From positions 1 through 25,707 of IMG/VR virus record IMGVR_UViG_3300040960_000486: DNA of 25,707 bases. One strand, written 5' to 3'. Below are positions 5,063 through 14,073 of the stretch, one piece after another. Below the pieces are notes generated by a model. The model did not search any database, had not been told where the DNA came from, and worked only from the letters and a program-made list of their open reading frames with translations. Both the position numbers and the translations under genes were made by a program. The DNA is from a virus. Each line of letters starts with the position of its first letter. Position 1 is the stretch's first letter.

Positions 5063-6486
5063 TACGCGGCCTCTTCCACGATTACGCTGTTGGGCGAGTT
5101 ATGCGTGATAATACACACATTACCACCAAACGTCACTAGCACAGCAGTTGTTTGATCCACAGCAATCTCATCAATCACCACACGATTTGGCCCATCGTTC
5201 AGCACAACGCCAGTGGCGTATATCTCATCCACAATCGCAGCATTACCGCCATCAGCCACAAGTGCCACATTGTTTGTCAGCCCGTCAGCCAATGCCACAC
5301 GCCCAACAGACGCATTCGGATACAGTGGCGGCACAATCGGCTGACCTGTCGTAATACCATCGCCTGACAGGCTATGCTCTTGCACAATCTGTGGCTGGCC
5401 AATGTCAGGCGCACCGCTGACCACAGGATCAGCCGCGAATGTCTCATCCTCATACATCGTGCTGGCCTGCACGATAGGCTGATCCGTTGTAATATTATCG
5501 CCAGCAAAGTTAATCACCACGACCAACTCAGGTGATTCCACCACGGCTGGCTGTGCATTGATATTAGCAGCACTCAGGTCATGCTCTTGCGTCAGGCCAA
5601 GCGTTGCAACAACAGGCGCACCAGCCGTAATTGGCCGCGCGTTAAATGTCTCATCCTCTTGCATCGTGATTGACGCAACAGATGGCGCGCCAGATGCAAC
5701 GTCACCGCCTGACAGTGCATGACCCTGACCAATGCTGGATGCTGCAACAGTGGGCTGACCCGCCGCAATGCCATCGCCAGCAAGAGGATAAACTTCTGTA
5801 ATATCCGTGCTGCCTATCACAGGCTGTGCCGTGGTGATGCCAGTGCCTGACAGCGCATGATCCTGTGTCAGGCCCGCAGCGCCGCAGACAGGGCTGCTTG
5901 CCGTAATAGCAGTGCCAGACAGTGCATGATCCTGTGAGATGCCTGACGCGCCAACTGTGGGGCTACCAGATACAATCGGCTGCGCGTTGAATGTCTCATC
6001 TTCTGCCATCGTAATGGCAGCCACAGATGCGGCGCTGGTAATGATGCTGTTGCCTGACAGGTCATGGATTTGAGCAAATCCTGCTGCATCACTTGTTGGC
6101 ACACCAGTGGAAAAGCTCACGCCTGACAGGGCATGATCCTGTGTGATGCTGGATGACGCTACGTCAGATGGGGCAGTGGAAATGTTCGCCGCTGTAAGTG
6201 CGTGGCCCTGCGTGATGCTAGATGCGGCAAGTGTGGGCTGTGCGGTGGTGATGCTAGTGCCAGACAGGGCATGGGTCTGGCCAATGCTTGACGCAGCCAA
6301 CGTGGGCTGCGCTGTGGTCAGGCTTAGGTCTTGCTCAGGGACATCATCGAAATTGCCAGACAGGGCATCGAATAGGCCAGTCTGATCGTCAAACTGCGGG
6401 GCAGACAGCAGATCAGTGCCGCCATCGTCAAACAGGCGTTGCCTGTCATCAAACAGACCGATCTGGCTGTCAAACAATCCCGCCAT
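5062..6486 (-). CDS. Tail-associated repeat protein (23-residue repeats, LFD-rich N-terminus)
   Basis: The 474-residue protein has three parts. Residues 3-48 contain a run of F-D-D/L-F-D motifs (GLFDSQIGLFDDRQRLFDD and onward). Residues about 54-395 are some 15 tandem repeats, nearly all exactly 23 residues, with consensus LSGxxITTxxPxxxxSxIxQxHA. Residues about 396-474 are a non-repetitive beta-rich end (VALADGLTNNVALVADGG, NRVVIDEI). Such repeats are typical of fibrous beta-structured phage tail proteins. Position between tail fibre genes and a BppU-like gene fits a tail fibre or tip decoration. The LFD motif is also present in the GpJ-like protein (10757-13663), hinting at a shared interface. 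No enzymatic domain is visible. Confidence 0.7.
   Translation of the reverse strand: MAGLFDSQIGLFDDRQRLFDDGGTDLLSAPQFDDQTGLFDALSGNFDDVPEQDLSLTTAQPTLAASSIGQTHALSGTSITTAQPTLAASSITQGHALTAANISTAPSDVASSSITQDHALSGVSFSTGVPTSDAAGFAQIHDLSGNSIITSAASVAAITMAEDETFNAQPIVSGSPTVGASGISQDHALSGTAITASSPVCGAAGLTQDHALSGTGITTAQPVIGSTDITEVYPLAGDGIAAGQPTVAASSIGQGHALSGGDVASGAPSVASITMQEDETFNARPITAGAPVVATLGLTQEHDLSAANINAQPAVVESPELVVVINFAGDNITTDQPIVQASTMYEDETFAADPVVSGAPDIGQPQIVQEHSLSGDGITTGQPIVPPLYPNASVGRVALADGLTNNVALVADGGNAAIVDEIYATGVVLNDGPNRVVIDEIAVDQTTAVLVTFGGNVCIITHNSPNSVIVEEAA
5300..6327 (-). repeat. Coding 69-bp tandem repeat array (23-aa units)
   Basis: About 15 units of 69 bases encode the 23-residue repeats. 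Two junction types occur: most units end QxHA/LSG, but three units end EDET and the following unit begins F(N/A)A (around 6000, 5655 and 5445). The first two such junctions are five units apart and the last two three units apart, suggesting that blocks of several units were duplicated together. The first unit is three residues short. Confidence 0.75.
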
Positions 6487-6497
6487 GTCCTGACCCC

Positions 6498-6869
6498 TTA
6501 CGCGGGATCAGGAATGCCAATCGCAACCGATGACAGCGTGAATGTGTTGCCAGATGTGACCGACTGAGAGGCTGTGAGTGAGCCAGTGGCAAGCAGGCGG
6601 CTGTTGCTCGTGTCAACAATCGCATAGTGCGTTGCCGTGCCTGTGCCTGTCACAGAGCCATCGCTGATCGCCGCAACAACAACCTCACGCCCACCGCCTG
6701 AGCGATCCTGTGGCGCGCCAATGGACAGGCTTGTGCTGTTGCCCAAGGTATATGTGGAAGTGGCCTCAGTGTATGTGGTGGCCTCTTGCGATGTCACATG
6801 GATTGCGTTTGCCTCTGTGTCCAGCACTGTTAGGCCATTATCTAGGACGCGATCATTCAGGGTTGCCAT
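6498..6869 (-). CDS. Conserved phage structural-type protein of unknown function (123 aa)
   Basis: The 123-residue protein starts MATLNDRVLDNGLTVLDTEA and contains TYTLGNSTSLSIGAPQDR, SDGSVTGTGTATHYAIVD and LLATGSLTASQSVTSGNTF. This matches a conserved family I remember from phages of alphaproteobacteria and from marine viromes, found among tail fibre genes; no function is established to my knowledge. It is beta-rich, Ser/Thr/Gly-rich and lacks signal or membrane segments, so it is probably a virion or fibre-associated protein. It is separated by only 11 bases from the repeat protein and 5 bases from the chaperone-like gene. Confidence 0.65.
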   Translation of the reverse strand: MATLNDRVLDNGLTVLDTEANAIHVTSQEATTYTEATSTYTLGNSTSLSIGAPQDRSGGGREVVVAAISDGSVTGTGTATHYAIVDTSNSRLLATGSLTASQSVTSGNTFTLSSVAIGIPDPA

Positions 6870-6874
6870 TGTGA

Positions 6875-7417
6875 TTACTCCTCTGGCCAGTCGTTAATCG
6901 GTGCATTGCCAGTGGCATTGCCATCTGCATCGGTGGGTGTCTCGAATAGCGCAACAAAAGCAGCATGATCCGCAGCACCATCAATAGCACTCTCAATAGC
7001 ACCACTCGCAGTGCGAACCGCCGCACGATAGTCAAGCACAGCCTGTGGCACTGCCTCGCCTGTCTCAGCCTGCCGCGTGACATACCAATCGCTTGGCGCA
7101 AGCAGACCGCCTGCTGTGGTCTTGGTCTGGCTCTTGTAAACCGACTTCAAGCCCTTGGTGATGACTTGCTCACCCTTTTCGTCAAGCACAGGATCGCCGT
7201 TTTCATCAACCGCAGGCACATCATCCAATGCCTTGGGCGTGTCAGCGTCCCACCAGAAGCGATTATCGTATGGTGCAGGGTCATCCTTCCATACCAAGCC
7301 TGCTGCCTGCTTTTCTGCATCACTCCATCGACCCCAGTTAGTCGGGTGCTTGATGCCATCGTTATCCGTCCAGCTTCTGCCTTCGCGGATGATCTTTCCG
7401 TTAAAAGTCCATGCCAT
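6875..7417 (-). CDS. Tail fibre assembly chaperone-like protein
   Basis: The 180-residue protein has an N-terminal WTFNGKIIREGRSW segment and a middle with Trp/Asp-rich loops. Its C-terminal half (GLLAPSDWYVTRQAETGEAV then VLDYRAAVR and a helical tail ending PINDWPEE) matches the 'DWYVxRxxExGxxxPxxxxxYRxxVR' pattern of phage tail fibre assembly/tail assembly chaperones. Such proteins help fold or attach fibre subunits and are usually encoded just after the fibre gene. That is the case here: it lies 5 bases downstream of the 832-residue LamG/SPRY/DUF7483-like gene. Confidence 0.75.
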   Translation of the reverse strand: MAWTFNGKIIREGRSWTDNDGIKHPTNWGRWSDAEKQAAGLVWKDDPAPYDNRFWWDADTPKALDDVPAVDENGDPVLDEKGEQVITKGLKSVYKSQTKTTAGGLLAPSDWYVTRQAETGEAVPQAVLDYRAAVRTASGAIESAIDGAADHAAFVALFETPTDADGNATGNAPINDWPEE

Positions 7418-7422
7418 GTTTG

Positions 7423-9921
7423 TTACCTCGCGTTGGCGTATTTGAAGGGGTTTTCGGCGAAGGCCATGTAGATTATTGTATTGGACGCGCCGTTTGTTGC
7501 ATCGTTTGACGCGGCAGCGCCTCTTGGCTTGAAGCCGTTACTCAAGAAATCAATGCTGTTATCTGTGGATGTGCTGTTTTCTGCCGCATCAGAATTGGGA
7601 TACAGCTTGTTTGCCGCCACATTGTAGCTTGATCTTGTGTTGTCAATCATAACCCAAGGCTGTGCTGCACTTGCATTTTTTAGTATCAAGAGTGAGGGGA
7701 GGAAACCCAAGTATACAAAGGGGCCATCAGGATCATCATTACCAACAAAGCTGCCAAACTTGGAATAGCCTTCGACTTCTGCGAAACAATACAAGACGCT
7801 GTCTTGGGAATTGTTAAAAAGTCTTGGTCCACTTGTGGCTGAGTATCCTCCAACAACAGTAGAAGTTGATGCCGCAGCACCCCACAAACCAGATACAGAG
7901 ACAGAGGCGTTAGTTTCATTTAGATGTAGAAATGTAGAATTGTTACTTGAACCAAAATATTTATGCCACACATGCCAATTATTACCTACGTATGTGCGTT
8001 CCTTTGCAATTATCACTGCTGGGGCAACGCCCAATCCATGACCTACTGTAAAGTTTCCATTTGATGATGGATTTGTAAAAGTTATTATCGAAAACTTTGC
8101 CTTTTCGTTCACAGAGACAGTGCTTGTGATTGACCCGTCAGTGTTCGAGGATGTGCCGTTCCCTGCAAGCCAAGACCAACCGACATAGGTGCGACCAGAA
8201 ACATTCGGGGAGTTTGCTCCCGCGCTGATTGCAAATCCATCAGCTTCAAAAGCGTTGACCAGAGTATCCGTGCCTTCAGCAGAAGTTTCATTGCTATTCA
8301 ACTCATACAAAACAGTTCCGTTGCCGCCACGAACCGCGTCATGCAAGCGATGCGCTTCAACGGTGCTTCTTGATTTCGTCCACAGAAAATCTGGTTGCCA
8401 ACCCACAGAGATTGACCTCGCAGACCCGTCACCCGTCCACAACACAGTATTAAAGTAATCCGCAGGCACATCATCCTGTGCAGGGTCAATGGCAGGCGTT
8501 GGCAAGTTCTGGGCCGCGAGAGCAAGGAAACCAGATGGTGGCGCATAAAAGAAATCACCCACGCCATTGTCGTCCGTGTTGCCTTGCGGGGTCTTGTTGC
8601 CTGCAAAGCTGCTGTCTTGGCCGAAGTTCATGATACAGCCCTGCTGATAAAATGTTGAGCTAATCCTAAAATCAACAGGTGTCAGTGTTGCTATAGGATC
8701 AGTTCCAGCCGCAGGATCGCCAATAGCAGTGCCAGAAGCGTTATAATAAGTCCCGTTTTTTCCAAGCCATATTTTACCAGTGCCACCATCATAAGCTATC
8801 TGCATGATGTCACCCGCAGCTAAGGTTGGAAAACTATAGCCGATCCAAGTGCCATCAACATTAATAGCACCATTGTTGGTTATATAGATTTCGATCTTGT
8901 TCCCGCCTGAATTTGTGATGTCATCTATTTTAAGAGATGCGGGCCTAAAGGGGTCTGTGGTGACAATGTTATAATACTCAAAGTAGTATTTATTTGTGGT
9001 GTCCAAATAAAAATTAATCTCTGAATACTGGTTACTTGCAGCGCCATTATAGCTTCTGAGATTGCCTTCGCTTAGAGTTGTGTTTCCAAACGATGGGTTT
9101 TTAGCAAGCGGGTTCCAAGTAGCAAAGTTTTTGCCAGTCGGGCTATCAAGCACCACATCAGTTGCGACAAGGTTATTCGCTGTCCAGTCATTTGCATTGC
9201 CAGACAGATCATCGCCAATGTTCGCGCTGTCAGAGAAATTCAGATAAAACCCGTTTGTGCCGTAGCTGCCTGCATACGACTTAGCCACCCACACGCCAGA
9301 CTTGAACTCACCGAAGTCAGTCGGGTCAAGCGCCTGCCCGTCAATGAAGTTTACTTCTGCGAGGTATTTATCAGAGTAAATATTTGCGCCGCCGTTTGTG
9401 GTTCTGCGACCTATTGCGTGTGGCGTTGTTGAATTTGTCACAAGGTCTGCATTTAGAGACGGGTATTCAGTTAAAGACAATGCGGTTTGCTGAACGCCAT
9501 TAATGTAAATTTTTACTCGATCAGAAGCTGTTGCTTCAGTTGTGTCCACAGTTAAAACAATATGATACCAAGCCGATGGGTCGCGCAGGGATGCAGTTGT
9601 TTCAACATTTATAAGATTTGCTACGTTTGTTTGCTCAAGTATACGCAGCCTTGTAGAACTGTTACTGTCCTCAATCCAGAACAACATGTGCGGATAGCTT
9701 GTGCCTGATCGAACACTAAGCAAGTTTTTTTCAACATTTGTATTACAGGGTTTAACCCAACCGCTCCAAGTCCAAGTCTTGCGATTCCCTGCACTCGCAG
9801 GAGTGCGGCTCAGGTAAGCACTGTCATTATCATTAAAGCGCAGAGATTGCTCTATCGTTGTCGGATAGAAGGCAGCACCGCTAGAATACATCCATTGCGA
9901 AGAACCGAATGGGCCACTCAT
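7423..9921 (-). CDS. Multidomain tail/receptor-binding protein (LamG + SPRY-like + DUF7483-like)
   Basis: The 832-residue protein begins with a Gly/Ser-rich tip (SGPFGSSQWMYSSGAAFYP). A LamG/concanavalin-like domain follows at about 25-210 (SLRFNDNDSAYLSRTPAS, WTWSGWVKP, KIYINGVQQT, YLAEVNFIDGQALD). A SPRY-like domain lies at about 305-430 (KYYFEYYNIV, GDIMQIAYDGGTGKIWLGKN, CIMNFGQDSSF). A long C-terminal region from about 490 (VLWTGDGSARSISVGWQPDF, LHDAVRGGNG, GWSWLAGNG) ends NTIIYMAFAENPFKYANAR, the typical ending of DUF7483-type tail proteins of marine phages. LamG and SPRY folds bind glycans or proteins, so this is the best candidate for the host-recognition fibre; that role is inference. 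Confidence 0.8.
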   Translation of the reverse strand: MSGPFGSSQWMYSSGAAFYPTTIEQSLRFNDNDSAYLSRTPASAGNRKTWTWSGWVKPCNTNVEKNLLSVRSGTSYPHMLFWIEDSNSSTRLRILEQTNVANLINVETTASLRDPSAWYHIVLTVDTTEATASDRVKIYINGVQQTALSLTEYPSLNADLVTNSTTPHAIGRRTTNGGANIYSDKYLAEVNFIDGQALDPTDFGEFKSGVWVAKSYAGSYGTNGFYLNFSDSANIGDDLSGNANDWTANNLVATDVVLDSPTGKNFATWNPLAKNPSFGNTTLSEGNLRSYNGAASNQYSEINFYLDTTNKYYFEYYNIVTTDPFRPASLKIDDITNSGGNKIEIYITNNGAINVDGTWIGYSFPTLAAGDIMQIAYDGGTGKIWLGKNGTYYNASGTAIGDPAAGTDPIATLTPVDFRISSTFYQQGCIMNFGQDSSFAGNKTPQGNTDDNGVGDFFYAPPSGFLALAAQNLPTPAIDPAQDDVPADYFNTVLWTGDGSARSISVGWQPDFLWTKSRSTVEAHRLHDAVRGGNGTVLYELNSNETSAEGTDTLVNAFEADGFAISAGANSPNVSGRTYVGWSWLAGNGTSSNTDGSITSTVSVNEKAKFSIITFTNPSSNGNFTVGHGLGVAPAVIIAKERTYVGNNWHVWHKYFGSSNNSTFLHLNETNASVSVSGLWGAAASTSTVVGGYSATSGPRLFNNSQDSVLYCFAEVEGYSKFGSFVGNDDPDGPFVYLGFLPSLLILKNASAAQPWVMIDNTRSSYNVAANKLYPNSDAAENSTSTDNSIDFLSNGFKPRGAAASNDATNGASNTIIYMAFAENPFKYANAR

Positions 9922-9932
9922 GTCAGTCCCCC

Positions 9933-10760
9933 TTATGCAAATGCAAGCTGTGGCGCGCCAAGCAAGATGCGACCCGATGCAGCGACAACGTATGGCACGA
10001 TGTCAGTCGTGGAAGCCGCAGAGGATAGCGTCAAGCCTGCACCACCCGCAGTCTCATAGTCAGTGCCAAGCGACACTGTGCGCCCGCCTGTGCCATCTTG
10101 GATAAACACGATGAAGCCAGACTGACCGACCTTTTCTGTAGTCGGGTTAGCCAGTGTGACGTTGCCTGTCAGGGTCAGCACAAAGTTCTGGTTGGCATTG
10201 AAGTCAAGCGTGACAGTGCCAGTGTTAGTGGTATCTGTGTCTGTTGTTGCTATAGCAGAGCCTTCAACGCTCATACCATAAGATTGCGTTCTGGCTTTGA
10301 TTGCACCGTTATAATAAAGAGAAACGCCCTCATCCCTGACGGCATAAATCATAGTCTCGTTATTTACAGCGTCTTGAACAAAAAAGTTAGTGGCTGCGCG
10401 AATATACATATCACCAGTGCCGAGGTCTTCAATAAAACTAGCGCTGCCGTTATGATAAATCTGAAGATCATCACTATCGCCCATTAGCAGTTTTTCATTA
10501 TCGCCAAACTGCAAGTTGGCCGTAACCGACCAAGTGTCATTGGTCTGGTCAAACGCAGCAAAGCTAATCCACGCATCATTGTCAGCATTGCGGATTTTCA
10601 GGATGTCTGTGGTTTCGTCATACCACCACTGGTAGGCATAAGTTGTGCTTGGCTCAGTTGCACCAGCAGAGTTACTCGCCAGCGCCTGAAACGCAGAGTT
10701 CATGTCGCTGCGGAAAGACGGGAAGCCTTGGTTCGCAATGTTAAAATCGTTCTGGCTCAT
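9933..10760 (-). CDS. Tail fibre protein (275 aa)
   Basis: The 275-residue protein starts MSQNDFNIANQGFPSFRSDM and has repeated short beta segments typical of marine phage fibres (QWWYDETTDILKIRNADNDAW, LMGDSDDLQIYHNGSASFI, GDMYIRAATNFFVQDA). It ends in a conserved C-terminal module (GTVTLDFNANQNFVLTLTGN, QSGFIVFIQDGTGGRTVSLG) found at the ends of many phage fibre proteins. The N-terminus probably anchors to the tail tip protein encoded directly upstream, with which it overlaps by 4 bases (ATGA). The next gene, the LamG/SPRY protein, begins 11 bases later. Confidence 0.75.
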   Translation of the reverse strand: MSQNDFNIANQGFPSFRSDMNSAFQALASNSAGATEPSTTYAYQWWYDETTDILKIRNADNDAWISFAAFDQTNDTWSVTANLQFGDNEKLLMGDSDDLQIYHNGSASFIEDLGTGDMYIRAATNFFVQDAVNNETMIYAVRDEGVSLYYNGAIKARTQSYGMSVEGSAIATTDTDTTNTGTVTLDFNANQNFVLTLTGNVTLANPTTEKVGQSGFIVFIQDGTGGRTVSLGTDYETAGGAGLTLSSAASTTDIVPYVVAASGRILLGAPQLAFA

Positions 10761-13663
10761 GCACTCAATTCCTTGCCATATCCTTTTGCCACATAGTCAA
10801 ACGTGACGGGGTTACTACTCACAGACGCACCTGTATATGTCGTAATAGTAAAGCCTGTGCGGCTCTTACCACTAATAACATAACGATCCCCGTCTGCCAA
10901 TGATGCTGCAATGCCGATGGCTGGTGTCACCTTAAACGCAGATGGGAACGTCACGTTCTGTGTGCCAGTGTATGTGATGTCATCATCAGCTTCAATCCTG
11001 TCTGGCATATCCACCTCAACGCTCAATTCACGCACGGCAGGCGCGTTGTTACCATCGCTTGTCTCAAGTATTGCGCGGAAGCGGATCGCCCGTGCAGCAA
11101 TATCGCCAACAAAGAAATCTTGCCAAGCAGACCAAGTGGGCGACCCTGCTGGATCATCATCGGTAAAGCTGACCTGTGTTCTGGCACTGATCGTGTCGAA
11201 CTGCGTGGCATCCCCGTCAAAGTTGCCTGAACGCGCGTCAAACAGGCCAGCAGCACTGTCAAACGTATTGGCATAGTCGAGAAAATCCACATCCATTGCA
11301 GCCTGCACACGGCTCACATACTTAGCGCCAAGATCAATGTAATCATGGAACTGATATGTGCCTGTGCTTGCCACAGTGCTGCCACCGCCACCATCAAACA
11401 AGCCAGTGGCATCATCAAAGTCGCCAGATACGCTGTCAAACAGGGTGCTTGTGTCGAGTGTGATATAAGGCCCAGTCTCATCGCTGACCAAGACCACAGT
11501 ATCTTTTGCGCCAGTGAATGTCGGATGCTCAACCAAGTTCTCCACAAAGTTGAGATTATCCAAATCAGCCACATTGGTCTGCACCACAACCGATGCAGCA
11601 TCCTCTGATGGGTTGCCCAGCTTATCCACAGCCTTGATGAAATATGTGCCTGTCTTGGATGGCAGGGTGATGCTGTTTGCAGGACGGCTGATCTTCTTAA
11701 TCACATCCACAGCGTTGTTGTATGACGCGCCAGTGGTCAGCGGTGAGAAACGCACCTTGTAGTGTGACAAGTCAAGATCGCCAACGGGTGTCCAAGTAAG
11801 GTGAAGCGTATTGCCAACCACGTTAGCTGCGAAGTTTGTCACAGTCTCTGGCGGTGTCTCAAACAATGTCGCATAGAAGCCAGTGATTGTATTCCACGGG
11901 CCACGCGCGCCAAACACATTGACCGACCTTGCCCGCACATCAAACAGGCCATCCGAAATACCAACAGCCTCAAAGCGATTGCCTGCTGCCTGACCCGCCA
12001 TGATCCAGTCAGTATCTGCGCTGCGCTTGAACTGCACCTCAAAGCGATCCGTGAACGGGCTTTGCGATGATGCGTCCATGATAAGCACACCAACGACCTG
12101 TTCATTAGCGACACGCAGTTCCGCATCAATCGACAAGCCAACTTCAGCCGTGCTGAATGGCGAAGGCAGGGTTGTGTTATTCTGGATCAGTGCCTTTTCT
12201 TCAGCAGTCCAGTCAAACGCAGCTTCGCTTGTCTCACGCAGGGTCAGGCTGACAGTCAAAGCACCCGCTTCGCCTGCACCAAACGACCAGCCAACCACCT
12301 CAAATTCTTTCTCAGTCCAGCCATAACGCTCATTGGTCAGGGCAATGATTTCGCCAACCTCAACGTCAAACGCATTTAGGCCAAAGTCAGCCGTGAATGT
12401 CATTTGCTCACGCCCACGATATAGCGTTAGCTTGGCAAGGCGCTGTGCGGTGGCGCTGCTTGTTGTGTATGGCAGGCGCAGATCAAGTGCAGTCTCTTGC
12501 CCACCATCCTCTGTGACGAATGTTGCGCCTTTGACCTCTGGATAGTCAGTGACGATCCACCGCTGTGAAGCATCGTTAAACGTGCCTTTGACGATGTTGA
12601 ACTGATCGCGCAGATTAACGCGCGTTGCCAAGCTGATTGGCCCACGCAGATCATCCAATGTCAGGGTTTTAGTCGGTGCGGTATAATCGCCAACTGTCAG
12701 CTTCCACTTGCCTGCACCCCAGAATAGCGATCCAGCACAGGCTGTCATCATGTCGCCAAGCACATCGCCATAGTTAATATCAGCGCGCGTGATGCCGTTG
12801 ATAGTGTATTTCTTCTCTGTGCCGCCGCCTGATAGGCTCACATTTTCATCACAGATATTCGCAGCCGCAGAGAACACAGTGTCGTCAATCTGATCGTCAG
12901 ACAGGCCATAGGCACTGGTGATGAAATCACGCACACACAGCGCAGCGTTGTTGCTGTAGGCCGTTGTTGCTGTGCGGGGGTCATATACTTTTTTGCCCTT
13001 CACTGTGGCTGTGACTAGCGGCAGGCCATTCGGAAAGGCATCTTGATCATACTCATAGCGCACATAGAGATAGGCAATGCCCTGCCCGCGAAATGCGCTT
13101 GTGATCTGATTACTTTCCGCAAGTAGTGTGCTGTCAACTGTCTGGCTGTCTGAGCCAAGGTGCTTCTTGATCCTGATCTTGCTGTTGTATGGATCGGTTG
13201 TGACAAAGCCATCGCCATCTAACGTGACCACTTCATCATTGAGATAGATGTCACCAATTTCTTCTAACTCATGCCCAGCAAGCACAATGATCTGGTGGAG
13301 AAACTTATTATCCGTGCCAGTGGTTTCGTAATATGTAATCGCGCCGCCCTTGCGGGTTTGACCATATACAAAATCATGCGGCGACAGCGGGTCTTTCTGA
13401 TTGACCAGAATGCCGCGCGAAGATGTGTCGCCGCCAAATGATGATAGTTCTGGTGGCTTAGGGGCAAGTGCCTTCATTGCCCATGATGTCACAAGGGATG
13501 TAGCAACAACACCAACTGCGTAATATCCAGCCAAGGCAAGGCCAGTCGCAGCAGCGCCAGCAGCCGTGCCGCCAGTGAGCAACAGTGAACCAATGGTGAC
13601 AGGCTCACGCGGGGCTGCGTCCCAATTTCTGTGCCGCAATACGTTGAATGGCTGATTTTTCAT
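10757..13663 (-). CDS. GpJ-like central tail tip / host-specificity protein
   Basis: The 968-residue protein has a hydrophobic Gly/Ala-rich N-terminal segment (about 22-66), as seen in TipJ/GpJ-type proteins. A hub region follows (SSRGILVNQKDPLSPHDFVYG, YLYVRYEYDQDAFPNGLP, tail-protein-3-like core with FNIVKGTFND). A fibronectin type III domain lies at about 600-693 (ETVTNFAANVVGNTLHLTW to GTYFIKAVDKLGNPSEDAA). A C-terminal part from about 740 has two LFD-rich clusters (741-759 and 797-824), followed by a domain containing DIAARAIRFRAIL. It should form the tip of the tail and hold the fibres. It starts within the stop of the DUF6950-like gene (ATGA). Confidence 0.85.
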   Translation of the reverse strand: MKNQPFNVLRHRNWDAAPREPVTIGSLLLTGGTAAGAAATGLALAGYYAVGVVATSLVTSWAMKALAPKPPELSSFGGDTSSRGILVNQKDPLSPHDFVYGQTRKGGAITYYETTGTDNKFLHQIIVLAGHELEEIGDIYLNDEVVTLDGDGFVTTDPYNSKIRIKKHLGSDSQTVDSTLLAESNQITSAFRGQGIAYLYVRYEYDQDAFPNGLPLVTATVKGKKVYDPRTATTAYSNNAALCVRDFITSAYGLSDDQIDDTVFSAAANICDENVSLSGGGTEKKYTINGITRADINYGDVLGDMMTACAGSLFWGAGKWKLTVGDYTAPTKTLTLDDLRGPISLATRVNLRDQFNIVKGTFNDASQRWIVTDYPEVKGATFVTEDGGQETALDLRLPYTTSSATAQRLAKLTLYRGREQMTFTADFGLNAFDVEVGEIIALTNERYGWTEKEFEVVGWSFGAGEAGALTVSLTLRETSEAAFDWTAEEKALIQNNTTLPSPFSTAEVGLSIDAELRVANEQVVGVLIMDASSQSPFTDRFEVQFKRSADTDWIMAGQAAGNRFEAVGISDGLFDVRARSVNVFGARGPWNTITGFYATLFETPPETVTNFAANVVGNTLHLTWTPVGDLDLSHYKVRFSPLTTGASYNNAVDVIKKISRPANSITLPSKTGTYFIKAVDKLGNPSEDAASVVVQTNVADLDNLNFVENLVEHPTFTGAKDTVVLVSDETGPYITLDTSTLFDSVSGDFDDATGLFDGGGGSTVASTGTYQFHDYIDLGAKYVSRVQAAMDVDFLDYANTFDSAAGLFDARSGNFDGDATQFDTISARTQVSFTDDDPAGSPTWSAWQDFFVGDIAARAIRFRAILETSDGNNAPAVRELSVEVDMPDRIEADDDITYTGTQNVTFPSAFKVTPAIGIAASLADGDRYVISGKSRTGFTITTYTGASVSSNPVTFDYVAKGYGKELSA

Positions 13664-14073
13664 TTAGGAACCCACGCTTTAGTCACATCTTCTAGCGGCA
13701 AATATAACACACCACGCGCTGAAAGGAACGCCGCCTTTATACCAACGCAGATGCCAAGCGCATAGCCGATATACCAGCGTTCAGCCTTCTTTGTTGCAAC
13801 CAATGCTCCGCGCGGTGGCGTGTAATTGATTGGCTGCAACTTTTGCTCAATCGCCTCATCGAAATCAATCGCGCCATATTCAACACGCAATCTGGATGGC
13901 AACATCGGCTCACCATCTTTCATGTATCGGCCAAGCCAGTCATCAGCATAGCCAAAGCCGTGATAGGCTTGAAAAGCCGCATTGCTGAACGTGAAGCAGT
14001 CATGCTCACCCCAGCGAAAAGGCTTATCCTTAACCTCACGCAGATAATCGTTTAGCTGCTTTTGCGACCCCAT
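13660..14073 (-). CDS. DUF6950 / NlpC-P60-like tail protein, probably catalytically inactive
   Basis: The 137-residue protein has the FRWGEHDCFTFSNAAF motif of phage NlpC/P60-type tail peptidases, with the would-be nucleophile C26. It ends in the conserved RWYIGYALGICVGIKAAFLS and LPLEDVTKAW segments of the DUF6950 family. In GTA-type phages a peptidase occupies this place between the hub protein and GpJ. However, no histidine occurs after H38, so the standard Cys-His dyad of an active NlpC/P60 enzyme is absent. It may be a structural remnant of the tail-tip peptidase. It overlaps the upstream gene by 22 bases and GpJ by 4. Confidence 0.75.
   Translation of the reverse strand: MGSQKQLNDYLREVKDKPFRWGEHDCFTFSNAAFQAYHGFGYADDWLGRYMKDGEPMLPSRLRVEYGAIDFDEAIEQKLQPINYTPPRGALVATKKAERWYIGYALGICVGIKAAFLSARGVLYLPLEDVTKAWVPK

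Noticed and set aside
5300-6327. Possible CRISPR-like array
   Set aside because: The 69-bp period is in frame and encodes 23-residue protein repeats; there are no identical short repeats with unique spacers.
5148-6533. Several + strand ORFs opposite the repeat protein
   Set aside because: They arise from the periodic composition of the 69-bp array read on the opposite strand; products are His/Gln-rich shadows.
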